DNA from: Dehalococcoidia bacterium
Lineage (GTDB): Bacteria > Chloroflexota > Dehalococcoidia > GIF9 > AB-539-J10
DNA: 9,572 nt
NCBI GenBank assembly: GCA_029857995.1
Contig: JAOUFZ010000051.1
Location: forward strand, 1 to 9,572
Direction of reading: 5' to 3'
Positions 1 to 4,474 of this stretch are shown here, one piece after another. The position numbers were made by a program, and so were the translations under genes. Each line of letters begins with the position of its first letter. Position 1 is the stretch's first letter. The notes beneath the pieces are model-generated. The model saw only the letters and a program-made list of their open reading frames with translations. It ran no database searches and had not been told where the DNA came from.

Positions 1-159
1 TTTCACTCCATGGTCAACAAAAATCTTGACGACCGGGCGAATATTATCACCACCGGCGTTATGTCCGGCAAGCCTGGGTAAGCGGCGTTTCCTTGCCCAT
101 CTGCCGTTGCCATCCATGATGATGGCTACATGCTGGGGAGGATAATTTGTTTGAGTCAT
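1..159 (-). CDS. uppS: Isoprenyl transferase (undecaprenyl diphosphate synthase), N-terminal part
   Basis: This is the first 53 codons of a cis-prenyltransferase; the rest lies beyond the left edge. The family condenses isopentenyl diphosphate onto farnesyl diphosphate to give the C55-type polyprenyl diphosphate that becomes the cell-wall lipid carrier. The signature block HVAIIMDGNGRWA is present at residues 10-22, including the catalytic Asp16 that binds the Mg-diphosphate. It is followed by R29 and H33 in LPRLAGH, the family's diphosphate-contacting positions. Residue 34 is Asn where Arg, Lys or Ser is more usual. The ATG at 159-157 overlaps the TGA of the upstream reductase (156-158) as ATGA, with a GAGG-like ribosome site inside that gene's end. 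Translation is therefore probably coupled. The call is secure; product chain length cannot be judged from this fragment. Confidence 0.95.
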   Translation of the reverse strand, partial: MTQTNYPPQHVAIIMDGNGRWARKRRLPRLAGHNAGGDNIRPVVKIFVDHGVK

Positions 160-1349
160 AAGCTAGCCTCGCGAAAAATGAGATGCCTTATTTTCAGCAA
201 GGGATAGGCCGAGCTACGTCGCAGGATGGCTGAAACTAATCTGCTGTGCCAATCGAAGGAAAAATTACCTGAGTTGAGTAGAGTTTCAGTCATGCCATCA
301 GAATTCAATATGTTGAATATTCCCTCGATTTGGCGGTCACTTAGTTTGCTATAAACCCATCTAGCCCAGTAGCCGTGGGAGAGTTCCCTGTCCATTTTTG
401 CTCTCCACTTCTTCTGATAGCGCGAAAGCTGGTCGGCGGTTAAACTATCATTGCTTAGAGCCCCATCGAGCACCTCGGCTGCTATCCGGGCACCAAGATG
501 CCCGAAGTATATTCCTCCACCGGTCGTTGGCTTCACCTGCCCGGCGGCGTCGCCAATAACCAGTAACCTATCTCCGTAGCTGCGAGTTAAAGTCCCTATG
601 GGGACAGCCCTTTGCCGGATTTCCACGTCCCGACTTGTTATTCTACCCTGGCTAAAGAGACTGTCGAGAAATTTTTGTAGATATAGCTTGGCCTGGGATG
701 TTGCTAAGAGACCAACGTATGCTTTGTTGGCGGAAATTGGCACAAGCCAGGCAAACGCACCTGGGGCTATTCCCTGACCAAAGTATACTTCGAATTCATC
801 AATGTCTTTCGCTTCAATTTCGGCCTGAGCACCGATGAGGAAACGCTTGATTCTGCCCAGACCTAGCTTGTGGGGCAGCTTGGGCGTGAATCCGTTAGCC
901 AGGACTACAGCTCTGGCACTGAAGATCTCCCTGGCTCCGGAGCACGAAGTTTCCACCTGTATGCTATCCTTCCCAGGAACAATATCAATGACTGGGGAAG
1001 AGAAGAAATATTGTGCGCCCTGAGCCTGGGCTTTAGAAGCTAGTGCCTTGTCGAGCAAAAGCCGATCAACAACGCAGGCTTGGACATTATCAGTTTGGAA
1101 TTTTAAGCATCTCCCTGAAGGGGAATAGAATTTGACTGACTTCACCTCCGTCAGTATCATGTCTTTGCCCAGGTCCAGGGACTGGAAACATTCGGTACTG
1201 ATTATTCCTGTGCAACAGATATTGAGTCCCGACGCACCTTTTTCTTCAAAAACAGCGACACCGTGACCTGAAGAGGCTAGTTCGTAAGCTATGTAGCTTC
1301 CGGCTGGCCCTGCCCCTACTATGATGACGTCGTAAGATTGGCCTGACAA
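156..1349 (-). CDS. Geranylgeranyl-reductase-family FAD-dependent oxidoreductase (GGR1)
   Basis: This 397-residue flavoprotein is about the usual family length. Seen in it: an N-terminal dinucleotide-binding fold with GAGPAG at residues 12-17 and the acidic end of beta-2 near E35-E36; a cysteine motif ICCTG at 44-48, where family members carry their CGG-type active-site loop; the substrate-domain motif GAFAWLVP at 197-204; and the second FAD motif GDAAG at 266-270 followed by PTTGGGI at 274-280. Family enzymes reduce prenyl-chain double bonds in archaeal lipids, dolichol, phytyl or menaquinone side chains. The start is TTG at 1349. It is preceded after 7 nt by AGGTGG, and an in-frame TAG lies just upstream with no ATG or GTG between. 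The stop overlaps the uppS start, so a prenyl product of UppS is an attractive substrate, but this is inference. It is a paralog of the gene at 3260. Confidence 0.9.
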   Translation of the reverse strand: MSGQSYDVIIVGAGPAGSYIAYELASSGHGVAVFEEKGASGLNICCTGIISTECFQSLDLGKDMILTEVKSVKFYSPSGRCLKFQTDNVQACVVDRLLLDKALASKAQAQGAQYFFSSPVIDIVPGKDSIQVETSCSGAREIFSARAVVLANGFTPKLPHKLGLGRIKRFLIGAQAEIEAKDIDEFEVYFGQGIAPGAFAWLVPISANKAYVGLLATSQAKLYLQKFLDSLFSQGRITSRDVEIRQRAVPIGTLTRSYGDRLLVIGDAAGQVKPTTGGGIYFGHLGARIAAEVLDGALSNDSLTADQLSRYQKKWRAKMDRELSHGYWARWVYSKLSDRQIEGIFNILNSDGMTETLLNSGNFSFDWHSRLVSAILRRSSAYPLLKIRHLIFREASL

Positions 1350-1356
1350 TTCCCCG

Positions 1357-1362
1357 CCACCT
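1357..1362 (-). promoter_or_regulatory. Ribosome binding site fixing the TTG start of GGR1
   Basis: AGGTGG on the minus strand lies 7 nt before TTG at 1349-1347. Because no ATG or GTG occurs between the upstream in-frame stop and this TTG, the site decides the start. Confidence 0.7.
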
Positions 1363-1390
1363 TTTTTGGATTCCGACTAGGCAACGCTAT

Positions 1391-1396
1391 ATTATA
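1391..1396 (-). promoter_or_regulatory. Candidate -10 element of the GGR1-uppS operon
   Basis: The minus strand reads a perfect TATAAT here, 41 nt before the GGR1 start codon, giving a predicted leader of about 35 nt. The -35 is weak: AGGACA lies 19 bp upstream. A direct repeat GACAAT-AGCTA-GACAAT lies just upstream of the -10 and could be an activator or repressor site. The -10 is seen; its use is inferred. Confidence 0.5.
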
Positions 1397-1450
1397 TAAC
1401 AAATTGTCTAGCTATTGTCCTCGTTCAGTACCTTAGTGACATTTCTCTTC

Positions 1451-1585
1451 TGTCATTGCGAGGAGTGAGATTCCTCGCTTTCGTTTCGGAACAGGCTCCG
1501 CAATCTCCAAGTGAGGTTTCTCACTCCAACCGTAGCAGGCTCCAGCTTCGCAAGGAGATTGCCATGCCTTCCGCTCGCAAGGACA
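1451..1585. repeat. REP/MITE-like palindromic element with terminal inverted repeats
   Basis: The left end TGTCATTGCGAG (1451-1462) is the inverted complement of the right end CTCGCAAGGACA (1574-1585) at 11 of 12 positions. Inside is a perfect 9-bp inverted pair, GCAATCTCC (1500-1508) and GGAGATTGC (1554-1562), and a small central hairpin, AGTGAG-GTTT-CTCACT (1510-1525). No transposase gene and no clear target duplication are visible. The termini resemble the dispersed palindromes beginning TGTCATTGCGAG that I recall from Chloroflexota and Desulfobacterota genomes. The structure is seen; family membership is inference. Confidence 0.6.
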
Positions 1586-1692
1586 CGGAAGCTTATTACC
1601 CAATGTTACAAACATATAAGGTGTTACCCATCTATCTCAACCAGCTCAGTTATATTTATCGGTCCTTTGATACGTACCTTACCGTGTACCGG

Positions 1693-1720
1693 GCCACCGC
1701 ACATTAATGACAGCGGTGGC
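1693..1720. other. Perfect 8-bp GC-rich stem-loop
   Basis: GCCACCGC (1693-1700) pairs with GCGGTGGC (1713-1720) around a 12-nt loop whose core CATTAATG is itself palindromic. Neither strand shows a T-run right after the stem, so it does not look like an intrinsic terminator. It could be a protein-binding site, an RNA-processing hairpin or a remnant of a repeat. Confidence 0.4.
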
Positions 1721-1832
1721 TGAGATGTTTTACCTGTGGGTTGAAACGGGAAGCGTGTTTTGTCCTACCGGGAATATTGAATACCCTGCGGGGCTACTCT
1801 GCGCCAGCTACCATAAGTGAAGTTAGTTGTCC

Positions 1833-2426
1833 TTATCGTGTAGTCTTTTTCTTCTTACCACGCTGAAGTTTGGTCTTAGGTGTGGAGGACAGACCATACT
1901 GGTTCACCCATTTCTTTATATTGGCTGCTTGCTTGAGCTCATCTCTCTTAATTTCTTCTATATCCACTTCCCGATTTACACATTTCAATGTCTCGTATTT
2001 GACTTGCCCGAGCAGATTTAGAAGAGTGAGACCGTCTTTATGTGGTATCGGCGACAAGATTTTCTGGACACTCGCAAAGCTTTCCATGGTTGCCGGTCTA
2101 AAGAGAGATTCCGCCTTGCTGGTCTTACTCACATATACCACCCTGCGATCAACCTTGTCTCTCGCTCTTCTGACCAGACCAGCTTTGACCATGCGATCGA
2201 CTATCATACTGATGCTGTTCGTACTACGCTCCAGCCACCGGGCTATGTCAGTTATCCTTGCAGGCTGGCCGAGGTATGACAGACTCACAAGCACTGCGTA
2301 CTGCTCCGTGGTAAGTCCATGTTCCTCAAATATCTGGTCCTCGCACCGCTTAAGCAAGGTGTAGGTTTCGTATAGCCGACGCCATAATCTCAAACTTAGC
2401 TCCGCAGATTCAAGATTCGCCTTCAT
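1833..2426 (-). CDS. MarR-family transcriptional regulator
   Basis: This 197-residue protein has the MarR winged-helix layout. An N-terminal dimerisation helix is followed by a helix-turn-helix at about 58-85 (ITDIARWLERSTNSISMIVD and onward). The wing at about 86-102 contains the family's DRRVVYV motif (consensus DxRxxxV). Long helices follow to about 152. MarR proteins bind short palindromes as dimers, usually as repressors released by a small ligand. The protein is longer than the usual 140-160 residues because of a charged tail (about 153-197) ending in a Lys-rich run. The ATG start at 2426 is fixed by AAGGAGGGA 6 nt upstream. Two dyads in the promoter region suggest autoregulation. It faces the same way as GGR1-uppS, so those genes are possible targets. 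Ligand unknown. Confidence 0.92.
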   Translation of the reverse strand: MKANLESAELSLRLWRRLYETYTLLKRCEDQIFEEHGLTTEQYAVLVSLSYLGQPARITDIARWLERSTNSISMIVDRMVKAGLVRRARDKVDRRVVYVSKTSKAESLFRPATMESFASVQKILSPIPHKDGLTLLNLLGQVKYETLKCVNREVDIEEIKRDELKQAANIKKWVNQYGLSSTPKTKLQRGKKKKTTR

Positions 2427-2432
2427 ATTTAG

Positions 2433-2441
2433 TCCCTCCTT
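2433..2441 (-). promoter_or_regulatory. Strong ribosome binding site of the MarR gene
   Basis: AAGGAGGGA on the minus strand lies 6 nt before the ATG at 2426, supporting that start codon. Confidence 0.8.
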
Positions 2442-2447
2442 ACTATT

Positions 2448-2576
2448 TCATGGGGCTTTGATCGCCTTGAAATCCTCCAATGATAACTCCATTTTATCAT
2501 TCACAGCAAATGAATGCGACCTAATAGTGAGTCCCTCCAATTCATGCAATTCCACACTCTGCAAATCATGATTCAC
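2448..2576 (-). CDS. Possible small ORF just upstream of the MarR gene (42 aa)
   Basis: A frame on the minus strand from GTG at 2576 to TGA at 2450-2448 encodes 42 residues. It is acidic and protein-like, with LHELEGLTIRSHSF and then KMELSLEDFKAIKAP at the end, and it stops 21 nt before the MarR start. A TTG at 2591 would give 47 residues. Neither start has a good ribosome site. GGAGGGA lies 6 nt before an internal ATT codon at about residue 18, and ATT starts are rare. It overlaps the palindromes that look like operators, so it may be chance, a leader peptide or the tail of a decayed gene. I do not recognise the family. Confidence 0.25.
   Translation of the reverse strand: MNHDLQSVELHELEGLTIRSHSFAVNDKMELSLEDFKAIKAP
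2479..2501. promoter_or_regulatory. Candidate MarR operator 1, overlapping the -10 region
   Basis: AATGATAA (2479-2486) and TTATCATT (2494-2501) are perfect 8-bp inverted arms around a 7-bp spacer. The size and symmetry fit a MarR-dimer site. The minus strand reads TAAAAT at 2496-2491, a plausible -10 for the MarR gene, so a protein bound here would block its own promoter. The dyad is exact; its role is inferred from position. Confidence 0.5.
2498..2516. promoter_or_regulatory. Candidate MarR operator 2
   Basis: CATTCA (2498-2503) and TGAATG (2511-2516) are perfect 6-bp inverted arms with the same 7-bp spacing as operator 1. Its centre is 17 bp from that of operator 1 and it lies between the presumed -35 and -10. 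It could be a second half of a two-dimer operator. A further perfect 10-bp palindrome, AATCATGATT, is at 2564-2573. Confidence 0.4.
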
Positions 2577-2745
2577 TAAAAATGTGCTCAATGGAATTTA
2601 AGCAATGAACAAATTTTTGGTAAGTAATATCGGTTTGAGGTATTGACCTTTTTTGAAGAATTGTTGCTCTTTCCAGTCAAGGCAGAGAGCTACAAAATGG
2701 GTACGGGCGAGGATGTGAGCTGTCCACCAGGAATACCTAGATAGG

Positions 2746-2778
2746 AGGCGGCGGGAGTTTGACTCGCTCGCGTCGCCT
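2746..2778. other. Strong GC-rich hairpin upstream of an orphan ribosome site
   Basis: The arm 2746-2757 (AGGCGGCGGGAG) pairs with 2767-2778 (CTCGCGTCGCCT): 12 positions with one G-G mismatch and one G-T pair, around a 9-nt loop. No T-run follows on either strand, so it is not a typical terminator. It ends 21 nt before the strong Shine-Dalgarno at 2799 and could be a leader structure on the plus strand. Its identity is unknown. Confidence 0.4.
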
Positions 2779-2798
2779 ATATCCATATATGAAAAAGG

Positions 2799-2821
2799 AA
2801 AGGAGGTAAGTAATGAGATAA
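2799..2821 (+). promoter_or_regulatory. Orphan strong Shine-Dalgarno with a two-codon reading frame
   Basis: AAAGGAGGT (2799-2807) is as strong as any ribosome site in the window. It is spaced 5 nt from ATG-AGA-TAA (2813-2821), a two-codon frame. A six-codon frame, ATG 2789 to TAA 2809, encodes MKKERR and ends inside the ribosome site. The site looks functional but serves no gene. Confidence 0.5.
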
Positions 2822-2981
2822 TTGGGAGTTGCCCCTTTGTATTCTACATACCGGCTGCACAAATGCCTTACTGAGCAATAGTCCCGTTCGCATTTTAATC
2901 AATCGTATGAGATATCTGGAGGTAAGATTAACACTTTTAAAAAAAGATGTCAAGGGGTTAAATCAACTAGAATCTAGCTGA
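2813..2981 (+). pseudogene. Possible frameshifted small ORF behind the orphan ribosome site
   Basis: The frame entered at ATG 2813 closes after two codons. A frame offset by one base is open from 2817 to TGA 2979-2981, 54 sense codons. Removing one A in the run at 2820-2821 would join ATG-AGA to it and give a protein of about 55 residues starting MRYWELPL. An in-frame internal ATG at 2907 begins MRYLEV, echoing the reconstructed start, and could alone encode 24 residues. A short open frame can arise by chance in this composition. Function unknown. Confidence 0.25.
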
Positions 2982-3104
2982 AAGAAGAGTTGCTAAATCA
3001 CAAAAATATGACCCAAACACTACTATGATTTGGATTGATCAAAACTTCAGAAGGAACCAAAGCCAAGGTATGAAGGACGTGGATATGCATTCGAGCTATC
3101 ATGC

Positions 3105-3180
3105 GGACAGAAGCGAAGAATCCTGTTCTCTTTTTGAACAGACCCCTTATCAAGAGAGGGATCGGGGGATAGGTCGCCAG
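3105..3180. repeat. Repeat-like intergenic debris
   Basis: The plus strand contains GACAGAAGCGAAGAATC, then a 6-bp stem-loop CTGTTC-TCTTTTT-GAACAG (3123-3141), then CCCC (3142-3145 region) and a later AGAGAGGGATCGGGGGA. These fragments resemble degenerate copies of common intergenic palindromes of the 'GAGCGAAGCGAAGAATC' and 'CCCCTTTATCAAGAGAGGGG' kind. The resemblance is from memory. The short open frames across it read like translated repeat and not like genes. Confidence 0.35.
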
Positions 3181-3205
3181 GCAAGGTCTATTCATTATGT
3201 AGCAG

Positions 3206-3214
3206 TGGTATAAT
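3206..3214 (+). promoter_or_regulatory. Extended -10 promoter of GGR2
   Basis: TGGTATAAT is a perfect extended -10 (TGnTATAAT) 45 nt before the TTG start at 3260, implying a leader of roughly 39 nt. No good -35 hexamer is present at 16-18 bp, which is tolerable for extended -10 promoters. Confidence 0.6.
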
Positions 3215-3244
3215 TGAAAATGGGTTGGCGTCGCTTCACTTGTT

Positions 3245-3251
3245 AGGGGTG
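3245..3251 (+). promoter_or_regulatory. Ribosome binding site fixing the TTG start of GGR2
   Basis: AGGGGTG ends 8 nt before TTG at 3260. The start places the Rossmann motif at the normal distance from the N-terminus, as in GGR1. Confidence 0.6.
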
Positions 3252-3259
3252 TTGGGTCT

Positions 3260-4405
3260 TTGAAAAAAAACTACGATGTAACCATTGTGGGTGCTGGCCC
3301 GGCTGGGGCGACACTGGCCTATGAGCTAGCCAAGAAGGGGATTGGAGTACTACTTTTAGAGAAGGAGAAATTGCCGCGCTATAAGTGTTGTGCTGGCGGA
3401 GTCACCAGCAAGGCGGCAAGACTTCTGGATTTCGATATCTCCGAGGTGGCAGAAGACGTAATTCATGAGGTTAGCTTTACTTTCAATCTAGGCAGCCCTT
3501 ACCTGGGACAACATACTCAGCCACTGATGTATACCGTGATGCGTGATGTATTTGACCATTTTTTGGTTAAGAGGGCGCAAGGACTCGGAGCTGTGCTCAT
3601 GGATGGTCAGAAGGTAACACAAGTACAGGTGAGCGGTGACTGGGTTGAGATTTCTACTGACGACAGCGCTTTTCGCTCTCGGCTTGTGGTCGGGGCGGAT
3701 GGCGCTTATAGCATAGTAGCAAAAGAGCTGGGCATGGGAAGGAGCATCGAGTATCTCATGGGAATAGAGTCGGAAATTGTCGTGCCCGAGGAAGAGCTGG
3801 CAAAATGGAAATCGCGGGCCCAGCTAGACTTGGGGTGCATCCCTGGGGGTTATGCATGGATCTTCCCCAAGCGTGACCATCTCTCTATTGGAGCTGGATG
3901 TCATGCCTCCAGGGCAAGAGATTTGTATGCCCGCCATCAGAAGTTTCTAGATTCACTAAATATTGGCAGTTATACCATCGCCAGGTCCGGTAGCCACTTG
4001 ATACCAACGTGCACAAAAGGGAGGCTTGTTTGGCAAAACAAAGCCCTGCTTCTGGGAGATGCGGCTGGGCTTGCTGAGCCATTAACGGGTGAGGGCATTC
4101 ATAACGCTATCCAGAGTGCCCAGCTTGCCGCAGCAGTTATCGAAGGCTCTCTGGTGAGCGGCGAAGTCGAATTGCAGGATTACCAAGAAGCGGTGGATAA
4201 AAAAATAATGTCCGAGTTGAGGATAGTGCGTGTGCTATCGAAGTTCTTTATCCGCTTCCCTCATCTGGCGTTTGGAATGCTCAACCAAGGTGACGCGTTG
4301 TGGAGAGCTCTATGTGGCTTGATGCTGGGCGAGATAGACTATGCTGCTATCAAGGGAAGGGCGGGCGGATTCAAAGGTATATTTAAGCGGCTCCTTCGAG
4401 CTTAG
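3260..4405 (+). CDS. Geranylgeranyl-reductase-family FAD-dependent oxidoreductase (GGR2)
   Basis: This 381-residue protein is a full-length family member. Its FAD-binding GAGPAG is at residues 11-16 with acidic E34/E36 closing beta-2. The YKCCAGGV motif (41-48) is close to the family's K-x-CGG active-site loop. A GADGAYS block lies at 145-151, the substrate-domain motif GGYAWIFPK at 196-204, GDAAG at 266-270 and PLTGEGI at 274-280. Such enzymes hydrogenate prenyl double bonds using reduced FAD; the substrate here is unknown and could be a quinone tail, a polyprenyl carrier or a lipid precursor. It is closer to the family consensus than GGR1, whose matching loop reads ICCTG. It starts with TTG from an extended -10 promoter. 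dxs follows after 69 bp on the same strand, with no terminator visible between them, so partial co-transcription is possible. The family is secure; exact activity is not. Confidence 0.9.
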   Translation: MKKNYDVTIVGAGPAGATLAYELAKKGIGVLLLEKEKLPRYKCCAGGVTSKAARLLDFDISEVAEDVIHEVSFTFNLGSPYLGQHTQPLMYTVMRDVFDHFLVKRAQGLGAVLMDGQKVTQVQVSGDWVEISTDDSAFRSRLVVGADGAYSIVAKELGMGRSIEYLMGIESEIVVPEEELAKWKSRAQLDLGCIPGGYAWIFPKRDHLSIGAGCHASRARDLYARHQKFLDSLNIGSYTIARSGSHLIPTCTKGRLVWQNKALLLGDAAGLAEPLTGEGIHNAIQSAQLAAAVIEGSLVSGEVELQDYQEAVDKKIMSELRIVRVLSKFFIRFPHLAFGMLNQGDALWRALCGLMLGEIDYAAIKGRAGGFKGIFKRLLRA

Positions 4406-4447
4406 CACAACAATCTTAGTTGCCAGAGCATCCCTGAGAGTAAAATT

Positions 4448-4456
4448 TGTTATAAT
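4448..4456 (+). promoter_or_regulatory. Extended -10 promoter of dxs
   Basis: TGTTATAAT is a perfect extended -10 ending 18 nt before the GTG start of dxs. Transcription would begin near 4463 with a leader of only about 12 nt that carries GGGAGAG (4464-4470) as ribosome site. TTGCCA at 4420-4425 is 25 bp upstream, too far to serve as a normal -35. Confidence 0.6.
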
Positions 4457-4474
4457 CTAGAGTGGGAGAGTGAG

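Larger units (their letters stand above)
1350..1832. other. 483-bp intergenic region between the MarR gene and GGR1
   Basis: I see no credible gene on either strand. It holds the GGR1 promoter and ribosome site (1357-1396), an inverted-repeat element of about 135 bp (1451-1585) and a GC-rich hairpin (1693-1720). The stretch 1586-1690 shows nothing recognisable, and 1721-1832 only the 3' flank of the MarR gene. No T-tract terminator follows the MarR stop, so transcription could run through into GGR1. Confidence 0.6.
2427..3259. other. 833-bp intergenic region with regulatory and relic-like sequence
   Basis: No confident protein gene occurs here. From left to right it holds the MarR promoter and operators with an overlapping small open frame (2448-2591), about 150 bp with nothing recognisable (2592-2745), a strong hairpin (2746-2778), a very strong Shine-Dalgarno with a two-codon frame and a shifted open frame (2789-2981), repeat-like debris (about 3105-3180) and the GGR2 promoter (3206-3251). 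A few short open frames exist but lack ribosome sites or protein-like composition. Confidence 0.6.

Noticed and set aside
1433..1723. Several 60-83 codon frames on both strands over the inverted-repeat element
   Set aside because: They arise from the repeat itself, have no family resemblance and no ribosome sites.
2643..2745. Short plus-strand frame reading FFEELLLFPVKAESYK
   Set aside because: It looks peptide-like but has no usable start with a spaced ribosome site and no neighbour to support it.
2740..2778. Minus-strand sequence resembling a tRNA T-arm and acceptor end (GAGTCAAACTCCCGC then CGCCTCC)
   Set aside because: No matching 5' acceptor strand, D-arm or anticodon arm is present, and the T-loop lacks the TTC core. 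The GC-rich hairpin explains the resemblance.
2598..2786. 62-codon open frame on the minus strand
   Set aside because: It has no ribosome site before its ATG, an unconvincing composition rich in Arg, Trp and Phe, and it overlaps the hairpin; no family recognised.
2998..3213. Open frames on both strands over the repeat-like segment
   Set aside because: They read like translated intergenic repeat and have no ribosome sites.
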